DNA from: Propionibacteriaceae bacterium
Lineage (GTDB): Bacteria; Actinomycetota; Actinomycetes; Propionibacteriales; Propionibacteriaceae
Length of the DNA stretch: 36,032 nucleotides
NCBI GenBank assembly: GCA_031267295.1
Contig: JAIRZI010000096.1
Coordinates: forward strand, 1-36,032
Direction of reading: 5' to 3'
Position 1 is the first letter of the stretch, and every line of letters begins with the position of its first letter. Below the pieces are notes generated by a model that searched no databases, was not told the DNA's origin, and was given only the letters and a program-made list of their open reading frames with translations. The position numbers and the translations under genes were made by a program. Shown here one piece after another: positions 1-8,675 of this stretch.

Positions 1-878
1 GGTAGATAACCCTGTTCCCTAAACCACAGCAGCCGGGCGGCGGGGTTTTTGCGTTTACTGATCTTTGAATGATCTGCGTTACGTAGTAGTGGCATGTGCG
101 CAAAGGCTGGTGGTTCCCAACCCAGCCAGTTATACAGCAACAGATGTTTCGGGGTGGAACTAATCCATTCTTCGCCGCGTACTACGGTAGTGATGTTCAT
201 CAGATGATCATCCACCACTACGGCTAGGTGGTAGGTGGGGAACCCGTCGGCTTTGAGGATCACCTGGTCGTCTGGACGCGGGCTGTTGACGTAGCCCCGG
301 ATAAGGTCGGTGAACTCCAACGGTGCAGCGTCCGGGATTAACATTCGTATCACCGGAACCTCAGAGAACCCCGGCAGTTGCGCTCGCGCGTCGCGTGCCT
401 TGGCGATGCCGTGTTCTAGTAGCAGGTGATAGCAGAGCCGGTCGTAGCCGGTTTCGGGGGTTTTAGATGCTTCCTGCTCGCTGCGTAGTGCAGCTAATCG
501 TTCCGGTGAACACCAGCAGTAGTAGGCGTGCCCCGCAGCGACCAACTGTTCGGCATAGGGTCGGTAGGTGTCTAGCCGTTCGGATTGCCGGTACGGCTGG
601 TATGCGCCGCCCACTTCTGGGCTTTCGTCAGGAGATAATCCCAGCCAGCGCAAGCTTTGATATATCTGTTGTTCGGAGCCTGCCACTAGCCGGTTTTGGT
701 CGGTATCCTCGATGCGCAGTATGAACTGCCCGCCGGTCTGCGCCGCCCACGCCACATCAAAAAGCGCTTGATATGCAGTGCCGACGTGAGGGTCTCCGGT
801 GGGCGAAGGCGCCACTCTAGTGCGTTGCGGCAACAGTATTTTATGCAATCCGGTTCCGTCATCTGCTACATCATTCAT
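1..878 (-). CDS. gltX: glutamyl-tRNA synthetase, 5' part (cut by window edge)
   Basis: Class I aminoacyl-tRNA synthetase that charges tRNA with glutamate in the cytoplasm. About 292 residues are visible; the anticodon-binding part lies beyond position 1. Translating the minus strand from the ATG at 878 gives the class I HIGH-type signature PSPTGDPHVGTAY near residue 23, then FILRIEDTDQNR, a CWCSPERL segment, the VLKADGFPTYHLAVVVDDH and VVRGEEWISSTPKH blocks, and the KMSKS-type loop as KISKR near residue 275. These are the diagnostic GluRS blocks in the right order. An AGGTG lies a few bases before the start. The alternative, GluQ-RS, is disfavoured because the KISKR region is followed by more sequence in the GluRS style. 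The gene is transcribed away from the ATPase gene at 1274, so both promoters must lie in the 395-bp gap between them. Confidence 0.95.
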   Translation of the reverse strand, partial: MNDVADDGTGLHKILLPQRTRVAPSPTGDPHVGTAYQALFDVAWAAQTGGQFILRIEDTDQNRLVAGSEQQIYQSLRWLGLSPDESPEVGGAYQPYRQSERLDTYRPYAEQLVAAGHAYYCWCSPERLAALRSEQEASKTPETGYDRLCYHLLLEHGIAKARDARAQLPGFSEVPVIRMLIPDAAPLEFTDLIRGYVNSPRPDDQVILKADGFPTYHLAVVVDDHLMNITTVVRGEEWISSTPKHLLLYNWLGWEPPAFAHMPLLRNADHSKISKRKNPAARLLWFREQGYL

Positions 879-990
879 AACGCACCTATTCTAATCGACC
901 TATCAGCTACAACGTTTCATCCGAAAATTTCCGCTGTTCTTGACCGCTGGTTTCAATAGCGCCGCTGAGTACCTGGCAAAATTACGTTGA

Positions 991-1027
991 TTGACGCTTA
1001 GCCAGTGGGATGTGCCCGATAGTTACC
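991..1027 (-). repeat. remnant copy of the phosphoribosyltransferase gene 3' end (left copy)
   Basis: This stretch matches the last codons of the phosphoribosyltransferase gene at 2533-2569 in the same orientation, with 30 of 37 positions identical by eye and a spacing of 1542 bp. Read on the minus strand it encodes TIGHIPLAKR followed by a few extra residues and a stop, against SIGHIPLAKR then stop in the intact gene. The four differences inside the IGHIPLAKR codons are all in third positions, so this copy once evolved as coding sequence. Weak similarity continues to about 1070 with small indels (a DG codon pair is still recognisable). It is either a remnant of a diverged gene copy or the left boundary of an inserted segment carrying the ATPase. 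Confidence 0.75.
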
Positions 1028-1121
1028 CAGCGATACAACCATCTGCTCCGGTACTAACTAAACGTATTTTATGTCGGCGATACCGGTACGAATCGGATTG
1101 AAAGTCACATTTACAAAGGCT

Positions 1122-1192
1122 GCAAGTACTTTTTCATTTCAAAAAGTACTTGCGATAACGGCAAATACTTTTTCATTTCAAAAAGTACTTGC
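1122..1192. repeat. two tandem perfect or near-perfect hairpins upstream of ATPase 1
   Basis: The first unit (1122-1153) is a perfect inverted repeat with 13-bp arms (GCAAGTACTTTTT) around the loop CATTTC. The second (1161-1192) is the same 32-bp sequence with one base changed (GCAAATAC in the left arm). The period is 39 bp. They lie 81-152 bp before the ATPase start. The T-run in the arm and the period close to four helical turns fit either an operator pair or a transcribed structured element. Neither is established. Confidence 0.85.
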
Positions 1193-1273
1193 ATTTTCCG
1201 ATGTTATTAGGCACACTACTTTCAAGGGTAACTGCAACGAATATTGTTGTGGTAGGGAATAACTGAGGTAACT

Positions 1274-2479
1274 ATGGATGAACTCATCGCTCGTAAAGGA
1301 TACTTAGCTCAGCTTGCCATGTGGCGCGAAAAGCAGATGATTAAGGTTGTCGCTGGAGTTCGACGTTGTGGAAAGTCAACGCTTTTTGAACTGTACATCG
1401 CAGCGCTAAAAGCGTCTGGCATAACCGATGAGCAGATCATTAGCATCAATCTTGAAGATGAAGACTATGCGGAACTCCTTGACCACAAGGCGTTATACAA
1501 CTATGTGAAATCTCATTTTGTTGAAGGTAAATGGATGTATGTGTTCATTGACGAGGTGCAGAACTGCCCGGATTATGAAAAGGCGGTATCCAGTCTCTTT
1601 TTGAAACCCCAAGTAGATATCTATCTCACCGGCTCAAACGCTTATATGCTTTCGGGTGAACTCGCTACTAAGTTGAGCGCCAGATACGTTGCAATCGACA
1701 TGCTGCCACTGTCTTTCTTGGAGTATGGCGAAGCTGTCGCTGTTCCTGACAAGCGAGAACGGTTCAACTTGTATCTAAACATGGGGGCGTTTCCCTACGC
1801 TACTCGTTTCGTTGACAACTCGCTTGCTCATAGCCAATATCTGGAAGGGGTTTACAACACCGTTCTTATCAAGGACGTGATGGTACGTAAAAATCTGAGC
1901 GATGTCACGCTGTTGAAAACCATCGTTAATTTCCTCGCTGCGAACGTCGGTAGTCCGGTGTCTGCTAAAAAGATTGCGGACACGATGACATCTAGCGGTC
2001 GCCCTACTGCGGTTGCTACAGTCGAAATGTGTTTAGCGGCTCTCACGGATAGCTACCTGTTTTACAAGGTGCAACGCTATGACATCAAAGGAAAGGCACA
2101 CCTTAGATCGCTGAGCAAGTACTACATCTGTGATACCGGTTTGCGAAATATGATTCTTGGCACTAGGGGAACGGACATCGGGCATCAGATAGAGAACATG
2201 GTGTATCTGGAACTGTTGCGACGCGGATACACGGTGAATATTGGCAAGTCTGGGCGCGATACCGAAGTTGATTTCGTAGCTGTGCGACAAAGCCAACCAG
2301 AGTATTACCAGGTTTCGGCTTCCGTTCTGGATGAGACCACACTGGCGCGCGAACTTGCTCCGCTAAATCAGATTCGTGACAACTACCCTAAACACCTACT
2401 CACGCTTGACGATTTCACCCTCGATCACAACGGAATCCGTCAAACTAACCTGATCGACTGGTTGTTGCAGGATAGTTAG
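1274..2479 (+). CDS. AAA+ ATPase with C-terminal DUF4143 (ATPase 1)
   Basis: A 401-residue member of the archaeal-type AAA+ ATPases with a C-terminal DUF4143 domain; the cellular role of this family is not known. Visible parts: Walker A GVRRCGKST at residues 28-36; Walker B MYVFIDEVQ at about 88-96; the sensor block YLTGSNAYMLSGELATKLS with the following LPLSFLEY; a central winged-helix-like stretch (SAKKIADTMTSSGR); and a C-terminal predicted PD-(D/E)XK-like pattern, TEVDFVAV followed by YYQVSAS. The ATG at 1274 is preceded by GAGGT at a normal distance. The gene looks lower in GC than the ribosomal genes. It is convergent with the phosphoribosyltransferase gene, lies between two copies of that gene's 3' end, and has a hairpin pair upstream. 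It is the same subfamily as the protein encoded at 28165-29388, with which it shares Walker A at identical residue positions. Confidence 0.9.
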   Translation: MDELIARKGYLAQLAMWREKQMIKVVAGVRRCGKSTLFELYIAALKASGITDEQIISINLEDEDYAELLDHKALYNYVKSHFVEGKWMYVFIDEVQNCPDYEKAVSSLFLKPQVDIYLTGSNAYMLSGELATKLSARYVAIDMLPLSFLEYGEAVAVPDKRERFNLYLNMGAFPYATRFVDNSLAHSQYLEGVYNTVLIKDVMVRKNLSDVTLLKTIVNFLAANVGSPVSAKKIADTMTSSGRPTAVATVEMCLAALTDSYLFYKVQRYDIKGKAHLRSLSKYYICDTGLRNMILGTRGTDIGHQIENMVYLELLRRGYTVNIGKSGRDTEVDFVAVRQSQPEYYQVSASVLDETTLARELAPLNQIRDNYPKHLLTLDDFTLDHNGIRQTNLIDWLLQDS

Positions 2480-2504
2480 GGGCGATCAGCGGGTCGCCCC
2501 TAAC
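2475..2504. terminator. stem-loop between convergent genes
   Basis: A perfect 11-bp stem (GTTAGGGGCGA paired with TCGCCCCTAAC) with an 8-nt loop starts inside the ATPase stop codon region and ends 28 bp before the end of the convergent phosphoribosyltransferase gene. There is no T-run on either side, so it is probably a bidirectional terminator of the U-less kind common in Actinomycetota, but this is inferred from structure and position. Confidence 0.6.
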
Positions 2505-2532
2505 ACCAACTACCAAAGTATAAAAGTTAGTT

Positions 2533-2569
2533 TTAGCGTTTAGCCAGCGGGATATGCCCGATAGACACC
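2533..2569 (-). repeat. phosphoribosyltransferase gene 3' end (right copy of the 991-1027 repeat)
   Basis: The last 12 codons of the intact phosphoribosyltransferase gene, which match the remnant at 991-1027 in direct orientation. The ATPase 1 gene and its hairpins lie between the two copies. Confidence 0.75.
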
Positions 2570-3135
2570 AGTGGCACACCATCGAACTCAGTTAGCGCGT
2601 TGTTCTCGGTAAGCACACAAGCCACTAACGCCACTTCGCAATCGTGTGATCGCAAGAACTTAAAGATGGCTTCTAGAGTGGCTCCGGTGGACACTACGTC
2701 GTCGATTACCAGCACTCGTCTGCCGCGCAGTTTCGCAAGGTCTTCCTCTCCGAACCACAACTGTTGCACGCTAGCGGTGGTGATGGATTTCACTTCAACG
2801 CTTGACGGGTTCGTCATGTATGCTTTCGGCCCTTTGCGAGCCACCACAAATTCGTTGAGACTGAGCCGGACTGCCACTTCATAGGCCAGCGTGATCGCCT
2901 TTGCTTCGGGAGTGAGGATGATGTCGATTGTTTCGCCGTCTAAAGCGTCATCGATCTTCTCGATAAGGCTGGTGGCAGCAGCGCGCACCCAATCCACTCG
3001 ATTAAGTAGCACGAATGAATAGATACCGGTGGTGTCGTCGATCCAGGAGAGCGGTAATTCAGCGATGATGCCGCCGCCGAGATCTACGGGGAGGATGTTG
3101 GGGGTGTCAGCTAGGGACACTTCTTCGTGGTTCAC
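2533..3135 (-). CDS. adenine/xanthine-type phosphoribosyltransferase
   Basis: A 200-residue purine salvage type I phosphoribosyltransferase, expected to convert a free purine base and PRPP into the nucleotide and pyrophosphate in the cytoplasm. The PRPP-binding loop VLVIDDVVSTGAT is at residues 141-153, preceded by a TPEAKAITLAYEVA pyrophosphate-loop region near residue 75 and the RKGPKAYM stretch near 100. Length and order fit the APRT/Xpt group, but the base specificity cannot be read from the sequence. The start is a GTG at 3135; there is no strong Shine-Dalgarno, so the start is less certain than the frame. It is divergent from the ribosomal operon and convergent with ATPase 1. Its 3' end is copied at 991-1027. 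Confidence 0.88.
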   Translation of the reverse strand: MNHEEVSLADTPNILPVDLGGGIIAELPLSWIDDTTGIYSFVLLNRVDWVRAAATSLIEKIDDALDGETIDIILTPEAKAITLAYEVAVRLSLNEFVVARKGPKAYMTNPSSVEVKSITTASVQQLWFGEEDLAKLRGRRVLVIDDVVSTGATLEAIFKFLRSHDCEVALVACVLTENNALTEFDGVPLVSIGHIPLAKR

Positions 3136-3520
3136 GACTTGATTCTTTCTTATTGCGGGTCATGTTGCGAATGAGTGCCCACCTTTTGGACACTTATGGC
3201 GCGTCATTGTAAAAACTATTATTTCATTATCAGACAGTGGTTTTGGGTTGACGATTTTGCATCATGGCGTAAGTCATGCAAAGATTTACAGGTTGCTGTC
3301 CGCAAGGTTGGCGTGCCTGTGGGTGATCAGTGCGACGAAACTCAACTCAACAGTTGGGCGACAGGGTTTGACCCCTTCGCAACACACCCGACCTCGTGGG
3401 TCGAGCAACACCATGCTGACAAGCATATATACCGCCCGAAACCCGGGGTTTTGTAAGCGGTTATTTAGCAAGTTAGCTGCCCAACAGGGCGATACGAACG
3501 AGTACGAGTAAGGAAGATTC
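3136..3520. promoter_or_regulatory. divergent control region and leader of the S10 operon
   Basis: This 385-bp gap holds no credible gene; the open frames here lack ribosome-binding sites and family resemblance. It must contain the promoters of the phosphoribosyltransferase gene (minus) and of the ribosomal operon (plus). A TTGACG at about 3247 could be a -35 box, but no clear -10 follows. Closer to rpsJ there is a small stem CGACC/GGTCG (3389-3403) and a near-palindrome centred on the AAACCCGGGGTTTT sequence at about 3440-3453, enclosed by CCGC/GCGG. These could be an untranslated leader structure of the kind through which L4 controls S10 operons in other bacteria. That is inference. Confidence 0.4.
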
Positions 3521-3832
3521 GTGGCGGGACAGAAGATCCGGATCAAGCTGCGGGCATATGACCATGAGGTCATCGACCAGTCCGCGCACAAGATCGTTGA
3601 TACCGTCACCCGTACGGGTGCGAAAGTCGCCGGCCCAGTGCCGTTGCCGACCGAAAAAAACGTGTGGTGCGTCATCCGCTCTCCGCACAAGTACAAAGAC
3701 AGCCGCGAGCATTTTGAAATGCGTACCCACAAGCGGCTTATCGACATCCTCGATCCGTCGCCCAAGACGGTTGATGCGCTGATGCGCCTTGACCTTCCTG
3801 CTGGTGTGGATTTCGAGATCAAAGCACTGTGA
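3521..3832 (+). CDS. rpsJ: 30S ribosomal protein S10
   Basis: First gene of the S10 operon; S10 (103 residues) belongs to the 30S head and in many bacteria also partners NusB in antitermination. The N-terminus [20 protein letters not shown] and the [32 protein letters not shown] ending are classical S10. The start is GTG at 3521 with AAGGAAG about 6 bp upstream. The stop is 11 bp before the rplC start chosen here. Confidence 0.97.
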   Translation: MAGQKIRIKLRAYDHEVIDQSAHKIVDTVTRTGAKVAGPVPLPTEKNVWCVIRSPHKYKDSREHFEMRTHKRLIDILDPSPKTVDALMRLDLPAGVDFEIKAL

Positions 3833-3843
3833 GGGCTGAGGGC

Positions 3844-4503
3844 ATGACCATCGAACATAAGGTGAAAGGTCTGCTGGGTACTAAGCTCGGTATGACCCAG
3901 CTTTGGGATGAGGACAACCGAGTTGTTCCCGTTACGGTGATTCAGGCCGGCCCTTGCGTCGTCACTCAAATCCGTACCCCAGAAACTGATGGCTACTCCG
4001 CCGTGCAGCTCGGTTTCGGTGCCATCAAAGCCAAACACGTCACCAAACCCACCGCTGGGCACTTCGCTAAAGCTGATGTCACACCGCGTAAACATCTTGT
4101 TGAGATTCGCACGGCGGATGCCTCCGAATACACGTTGGGGCAAGAACTCACCGTAGAAACTTTTGCGGCGGGCGATTTTGTCGACGTGATCGGCACCACC
4201 AAGGGCAAAGGTACCGCCGGTGTGGTGAAGCGTCACGGCTTCTCCGGCTTGCGCGCCAGCCATGGTGTGCATCGCAAACACCGCTCGCCTGGTGGTATCG
4301 GTGCCTGCGCTACTCCGTCGCGAGTGTTCAAAGGGATGCGGATGGCTGGTCGTATGGGTAATGATCGCATGACAGTACAGAACCTCAGTATTTATTCAGT
4401 GGATACTGAAAATGGCTTACTGGTTGTGCGTGGCGCAGTTCCGGGCAACAACGGTTCGCTGGTGGTGGTGCGTAATGCAGTAAAGAAGGGTGAGGGAGCA
4501 TGA
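3844..4503 (+). CDS. rplC: 50S ribosomal protein L3
   Basis: L3 (219 residues) is an early-assembly 50S protein whose long loop reaches the peptidyl-transferase centre. [24 protein letters not shown] at the N-terminus and the loop [10 protein letters not shown]...[32 protein letters not shown] are diagnostic. I place the start at the ATG at 3844, preceded by GAGGG, rather than at an in-frame GTG at 3829 that overlaps the rpsJ stop, because L3 proteins begin close to this point. It overlaps rplD by 4 bp (ATGA), which implies translational coupling. Confidence 0.96.
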   Translation: MTIEHKVKGLLGTKLGMTQLWDEDNRVVPVTVIQAGPCVVTQIRTPETDGYSAVQLGFGAIKAKHVTKPTAGHFAKADVTPRKHLVEIRTADASEYTLGQELTVETFAAGDFVDVIGTTKGKGTAGVVKRHGFSGLRASHGVHRKHRSPGGIGACATPSRVFKGMRMAGRMGNDRMTVQNLSIYSVDTENGLLVVRGAVPGNNGSLVVVRNAVKKGEGA

Positions 4504-5417
4504 GCGATACCACCAAAGTTGACGTTTTGAGTGCGGACGGCAAAAAGAAAGGTGTTGTCGAACTGCCTGCAGAGTTGTTCGACACCCAGACTAATGTTCC
4601 GTTGATTCATCAAGTGGTTACAGCACAGTTGGCCGCCGCCAGACAAGGTACCCACTCCACCAAAACTCGGGGTGAAGTTTCCGGTGGTGGTGCCAAGCCG
4701 TGGCGGCAAAAAGGTACCGGTCGCGCTCGCCAAGGTTCTCGGCGTGCGCCGCAGTGGACTGGTGGCGGTGTAGTGCATGGCCCCCAGCCGCGTAGCTACG
4801 CTCAGAAAACGCCTAAACGTATGATCGCCGCCGCGCTAGCAGGTGTGCTTTCCGACCGGGCACGTAACGGCTTAGTGTTTGTGCTCGATAGTGTTGTTAC
4901 TGGCGACACCCCGTCCACCAAGCAGGCGCAACAAGCGTTAGCGCTCATTGGCACTTATCCCAATTATCTGGTGGTGCTTGACCGCGACGACTACTCGGGT
5001 TGGTTGTCGATGCGGAACTTGCCCGAAGTGCATGTGATAGCCGTTGACCAGCTCAACGCCTACGACGTGGTTACCGCTGAGGCGATTGTGTTCAGCAAAA
5101 CGGCGTTAGAGATACTCGTAGCCGGTCCCACCAGTGGCAAAGGCGTTGCGGTAATAGTTAGCGAATCGGAAGTTATAGCCGAATCCGAAGCAGCATCTGA
5201 AGCAGCAGTTGCGCTAACCGAACCGGAAGCCAAACCGAAAAAAACCGCAACCAAGAAAGTTGATCCGGAACCCGTTGCTGAGGTTGCACCGCCTGAAAGT
5301 TCCGCTGCTGCGACCATCGAACCCGAGGTTCTCGCCAAATCCGCAACGGCCGCTAAGCCTAAGACGGCTGCTAAGCCTAAGACGGCCGCCAAGAAAACCG
5401 AGGAGAAGGCTAAATGA
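4500..5417 (+). CDS. rplD: 50S ribosomal protein L4 with long Ala/Lys/Glu-rich C-terminal tail
   Basis: L4 lines the polypeptide exit tunnel and in some bacteria represses its own operon. The core (residues 1 to about 212) has the tunnel loop [29 protein letters not shown] and the [13 protein letters not shown] and FSKTALEIL blocks. At 305 residues it is about 90 longer than usual. The extra C-terminus is low-complexity (Ala, Lys, Glu, Pro, Thr) and ends in a repeated AKPKTA hexapeptide encoded by an 18-bp DNA repeat near 5352-5384. The reading frame is open up to the ATGA overlap with rplW, so the tail is genuinely coding rather than a frameshift artefact. Confidence 0.96.
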   Translation: MSDTTKVDVLSADGKKKGVVELPAELFDTQTNVPLIHQVVTAQLAAARQGTHSTKTRGEVSGGGAKPWRQKGTGRARQGSRRAPQWTGGGVVHGPQPRSYAQKTPKRMIAAALAGVLSDRARNGLVFVLDSVVTGDTPSTKQAQQALALIGTYPNYLVVLDRDDYSGWLSMRNLPEVHVIAVDQLNAYDVVTAEAIVFSKTALEILVAGPTSGKGVAVIVSESEVIAESEAASEAAVALTEPEAKPKKTATKKVDPEPVAEVAPPESSAAATIEPEVLAKSATAAKPKTAAKPKTAAKKTEEKAK

Positions 5418-5722
5418 GTGCCATTCGTATTCCTGATCCGCGTGATATTTTGCTCGCGCCGGTTGCATCTGAGAAAAGCTACAGTTTGATTGACGAAGGT
5501 AAATACACCTTTGTAGTCGCCCCGCAAGCCAACAAAACTGAAATCAAGATCGCCGTTGAGAAAGTGTTCGGGGTAAGCGTGCTTTCGGTAAACACATTGA
5601 ACCGCGTGGGCAAAACCCGTCGCACCCGCTACGGCATCGGCAAACGCCCTAACCGCAAGCGTGCGATCGTTACCATCGCCCCTGGCCAGAAGATTGATGT
5701 CTTCACCGCTCCGGCGGCTTAA
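5414..5722 (+). CDS. rplW: 50S ribosomal protein L23
   Basis: L23 (102 residues) sits at the exit of the peptide tunnel and is the docking point for trigger factor and SRP. The blocks [41 protein letters not shown] and [20 protein letters not shown] are typical, and the length is normal. The ATG overlaps the rplD stop by 4 bp. Confidence 0.97.
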   Translation: MSAIRIPDPRDILLAPVASEKSYSLIDEGKYTFVVAPQANKTEIKIAVEKVFGVSVLSVNTLNRVGKTRRTRYGIGKRPNRKRAIVTIAPGQKIDVFTAPAA

Positions 5723-5745
5723 GACTTAGGAGGCGAGAAACACTC

Positions 5746-6582
5746 ATGGGAATCCGCAAATACAAGCCGACTACACCGGGTCGTCGTGGCTCGTCGGTAT
5801 CCGACTTCGCAGAGGTGACACGCTCAGCTCCTGAGAAGTCGTTGGTGGTTCCGAAACCGAAGACCGGCGGTCGCAACAATCAAGGTCGTATCACCACTCG
5901 TCACATCGGTGGTGGGCACAAACAGGCGTATCGTCTCATAGATTTCAAACGGTGGGACAAGGACGGCGTGCCGGCAAAGGTGGCCGAGATCGAATACGAT
6001 CCGAACCGCACTGCTCGTATCGCTCTGCTACATTATGTCGATGGCGAAAAGCGTTACATCATCTGCCCGTTAGGGTTAGCGCAAGGCGTGCAGGTGGTTT
6101 CTGGCGAAGGCGCTGACATCAAGCCCGGTAACAACCTGCCGTTGCGCAACATTCCGGTGGGCACCACGGTACACGCCGTTGAGATGCGTCCCGGCGGTGG
6201 TGCCAAAATGGGACGCTCAGCCGGTGCCGCTATTCAGTTGATTGCCCGCGAAGGACGCTACGCCACACTACGGATGCCGTCCGGTGAAATGCGCATGGTG
6301 GATGTGCGTTGCCGCGCCACCATCGGTTCGGTGGGCAACGCTGAACAGTCGAACATCAACTGGGGCAAAGCTGGCCGGATGCGTTGGAAAGGCGTTCGTC
6401 CGACAGTCCGAGGCGTGGTTATGAACCCGATTGACCATCCGCATGGTGGTGGCGAAGGCCGTACCTCTGGTGGCCGTCATCCCGTCAGCCCATGGGGTAA
6501 GCCCGAGGGGCGTACCCGCAGTAAGAAGAAAGCCAGTAGCAAGATGATTATCCGTCGCCGCAAGAGCGGTAAGAAGCGCTGA
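5746..6582 (+). CDS. rplB: 50S ribosomal protein L2
   Basis: L2 (278 residues, normal length) is needed for subunit joining and peptidyl transfer. [17 protein letters not shown] at the start, [23 protein letters not shown], and the C-terminal [25 protein letters not shown], which carries the conserved histidine of the L2 family, identify it. A strong GGAGG ribosome-binding site lies upstream. Confidence 0.98.
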   Translation: MGIRKYKPTTPGRRGSSVSDFAEVTRSAPEKSLVVPKPKTGGRNNQGRITTRHIGGGHKQAYRLIDFKRWDKDGVPAKVAEIEYDPNRTARIALLHYVDGEKRYIICPLGLAQGVQVVSGEGADIKPGNNLPLRNIPVGTTVHAVEMRPGGGAKMGRSAGAAIQLIAREGRYATLRMPSGEMRMVDVRCRATIGSVGNAEQSNINWGKAGRMRWKGVRPTVRGVVMNPIDHPHGGGEGRTSGGRHPVSPWGKPEGRTRSKKKASSKMIIRRRKSGKKR

Positions 6583-6603
6583 TAAGGGAGAAGTGACGAA
6601 ACA

Positions 6604-6885
6604 ATGCCACGTAGCCTGAAGAAGGGGCCTTTTGTTGACGACCATCTAATCAAAAAGGTGGGCGTTCAGAATGAGGCCGGGACGCACAACGTCATCAAGA
6701 CCTGGTCACGCCGTTCTATGGTGGTGCCAGATATGCTTGGTCACACTATTGCGGTGCATGACGGTCGGAAGCATGTGCCGGTGTTTATCACCGAAGCAAT
6801 GATCGGTCACAAGCTCGGTGAGTTCGCGCCCACGCGCACCTACCGCGGCCATGTGAAAGATGATAAGAAATCGCGTAGGCGCTAA
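6604..6885 (+). CDS. rpsS: 30S ribosomal protein S19
   Basis: S19 (93 residues) binds 16S rRNA in the 30S head with S13. [18 protein letters not shown] at the N-terminus and [32 protein letters not shown] are family signatures. It follows rplB by 21 bp with GGGAG upstream. Confidence 0.97.
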   Translation: MPRSLKKGPFVDDHLIKKVGVQNEAGTHNVIKTWSRRSMVVPDMLGHTIAVHDGRKHVPVFITEAMIGHKLGEFAPTRTYRGHVKDDKKSRRR

Positions 6886-6904
6886 GAGGAGTTGGACTTT
6901 ACTC

Positions 6905-7438
6905 ATGAGTAACGAAGAACGGATCAGCCGTCGCGGCACCCTCTTGGGGGAACGCCCCGGTTCTTACGCCATCGCGCGCCAAGTGCGCATTAGCCCGCTA
7001 AAGGTGCGCCGGGTGATTGATTTGGTGCGCGGTCTGCCCGCCAAAGATGCCCTTGACGTGCTGCGGTTTGCCCCGCAGGGTGCTGCCGAGCCGGTGTATA
7101 AGCTGGTGGCTTCGGCAATAGCTAACGGCGAAAACAATGACGGTCTTAAAGGCGACGATCTCTACATTTCGCAGATATTCGTTGACGAAGGAATGAACTT
7201 ACGTCGCGTGAAAGCTCGCGCCAAAGGTCGGGGTGACCGAATAACAAGGCGCGCGTCGCACATCACCGTGGTTTTGGAACCCAAAGCCACTGAACAGCCG
7301 CAACCTGCTGCGAAAGCTAAAGCGACTGCGGTTGCGCAGAGCAAAGCTGATACCAAAGCAACTAAGCCCGCCCCAAAGGCGGTCAAAGGGAAAGCGGGCG
7401 AGCAGCCTGCCGCCAAGAAGAGCGAGAAGGGGGCCTAA
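6905..7438 (+). CDS. rplV: 50S ribosomal protein L22 with Ala/Lys-rich C-terminal tail
   Basis: L22 lines the exit tunnel; its beta-hairpin tip is a known macrolide-resistance site. The core contains [33 protein letters not shown] and [30 protein letters not shown] chose the ATG at 6905, giving 177 residues, because an upstream in-frame start at 6860 would lie inside rpsS; GAGGAG lies 13 bp before the chosen ATG. A tail of about 55 residues rich in Ala, Lys and Pro follows the core. It resembles the tail on L4 and is longer than in most bacteria. Confidence 0.95.
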   Translation: MSNEERISRRGTLLGERPGSYAIARQVRISPLKVRRVIDLVRGLPAKDALDVLRFAPQGAAEPVYKLVASAIANGENNDGLKGDDLYISQIFVDEGMNLRRVKARAKGRGDRITRRASHITVVLEPKATEQPQPAAKAKATAVAQSKADTKATKPAPKAVKGKAGEQPAAKKSEKGA

Positions 7439-7443
7439 GCAAC

Positions 7444-8253
7444 ATGGGTCAGAAGATCAACCCCGTTGGCTTCCGCCTCGGAATCACCACCGATCACAAG
7501 TCGCGTTGGTATGCCGGTCGTGGCAAGTACGCCGAGCTGGTGGGTGAAGACAACAAAATACGCGAGTATCTCAACAAAGCGTTAGAGCGTGCGGGTATCA
7601 GTTCGGTTGAAATTGAGCGTCGTTCCGCCCGGATTTCTATCTTTTTACACGCCGCTCGTCCGGGTATCGTCATCGGTCGTAACGGTGTCGAAGCTGAGAA
7701 AGTGCGCGCCGCATTGGAGAAGCTCACCGGCAAGCAAGTGCAGTTAAACATTCTTGAGGTGAAGAATCCTGAGATTGACGCGCAGTTGGTGGCGCAGGGC
7801 GTGGCCGAGCAGCTCGGTGCGCGTGTCGCTTTCCGGCGTGCGATGCGTAAAGCCCAGCAGACGGCGATGCGTGCCGGAGCGCAGGGTATCCGTATTCGTT
7901 GCTCCGGTCGTCTGGGTGGAGCTGAAATGAGCCGCGCCGAAGGTTACCGTGATGGCCGAGTGCCGTTGCACACCCTGCGCGCCGACATCGACTACGGCTT
8001 CCATGAGGCTAAAACAACTTTCGGTCGCATCGGTGTCAAAGTGTGGATTTACAAGGGTGACGTAGTGGGTACCCGCGCCGAGCGGGCCGCGCAAAAGGCG
8101 CTCCGCGATGCGACGCAAGCAGGACGTGGCCCGGCGCGTAGCACTCGCCGGCCGGCGGGAGATCGCGCTAGCGCTCCGCGGGGTGCGGGGCGTAGTCGGC
8201 GTTCAGATGCTGCTGCTCCGGTAGAGACACCAGCAGAGAGCGCAGGTGAGTGA
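7444..8253 (+). CDS. rpsC: 30S ribosomal protein S3
   Basis: S3 forms part of the mRNA entry channel and its helicase activity. [22 protein letters not shown] at the start, the type II KH domain with GIVIGRNG (about residues 74-81), and the C-terminal [34 protein letters not shown] are definitive. The 269-residue length includes a C-terminal extension of about 55 residues rich in Arg, Ala, Ser and Pro. It starts 5 bp after rplV. Confidence 0.97.
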   Translation: MGQKINPVGFRLGITTDHKSRWYAGRGKYAELVGEDNKIREYLNKALERAGISSVEIERRSARISIFLHAARPGIVIGRNGVEAEKVRAALEKLTGKQVQLNILEVKNPEIDAQLVAQGVAEQLGARVAFRRAMRKAQQTAMRAGAQGIRIRCSGRLGGAEMSRAEGYRDGRVPLHTLRADIDYGFHEAKTTFGRIGVKVWIYKGDVVGTRAERAAQKALRDATQAGRGPARSTRRPAGDRASAPRGAGRSRRSDAAAPVETPAESAGE

Positions 8254-8255
8254 AC

Positions 8256-8675
8256 ATGCTTATCCCACGTCGCATAAAGCATCGTAAGCAGCACCATCCG
8301 TCGCGTGACGGTGCCGCCAAAGGCGGTACTAAACTCGCTTTTGGCGAATACGGTATCCAAGCATTGGAGTCGTCCTATCTGACGAACCGGCAGATTGAAG
8401 CGGCTCGTATCGCTATGACGCGCCATATCCGCCGCGGTGGCAAAGTTTGGATCAACGTCTACCCGGATCGTCCATTGACCAAGAAACCAGCCGAGACTCG
8501 GATGGGTTCTGGTAAAGGAACTACTGAATGGTGGGTGGCTAACATCAAACCTGGCCGGGTGTTATTTGAGTTGTCCGGCGTTGCCGAAGATGTAGCTCGT
8601 GAAGCCATGCGATTGGCGATTCACAAGCTGCCATTCAAGGCGCGGTTTATTAAGCGTGAGGCAGGTGAACTCTAA
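8256..8675 (+). CDS. rplP: 50S ribosomal protein L16
   Basis: L16 (139 residues) organises the A-site region of 23S r[18 protein letters not shown] opens the protein and [24 protein letters not shown] is diagnostic. I take the ATG at 8256, with AGGTGA just upstream, rather than the GTG two codons earlier that overlaps rpsC, because the family begins with MLIP. The stop overlaps the rpmC start by one base. Confidence 0.97.
   Translation: MLIPRRIKHRKQHHPSRDGAAKGGTKLAFGEYGIQALESSYLTNRQIEAARIAMTRHIRRGGKVWINVYPDRPLTKKPAETRMGSGKGTTEWWVANIKPGRVLFELSGVAEDVAREAMRLAIHKLPFKARFIKREAGEL

Larger units (their letters stand above)
879..1273. other. gene-free divergent intergenic region between gltX and the first ATPase
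   Basis: This 395-bp stretch holds no convincing gene. It contains, left to right, the presumed gltX promoter zone, a degenerate copy of the 3' end of the phosphoribosyltransferase gene (991-1027, fading out to about 1070), and two tandem hairpins (1122-1192). A 63-codon open frame across 1071-1262 is explained by the hairpins and has no ribosome-binding site. The ATPase ribosome-binding site GAGGT sits at about 1265-1269. No confident -35/-10 pair was found. Confidence 0.7.

Noticed and set aside
1122-1192. Possible CRISPR array
   Set aside because: Only two units with a 7-bp gap between them, no spacers of CRISPR length and no cas genes.
1071-1262. 63-codon open frame upstream of ATPase 1
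   Set aside because: The repeated peptide in it (FSFQKVLA) is simply the translation of the two tandem hairpins; no ribosome-binding site.
3286-4281. 331-codon minus-strand open frame opposite rplC and the S10 leader
   Set aside because: It lies opposite rpsJ/rplC, has no family resemblance and is explained by the codon bias of the real genes.
5352-5384. 18-bp tandem repeat as a mobile or regulatory repeat
   Set aside because: It is in frame, encodes the AKPKTA tail of L4 and behaves as coding low complexity.
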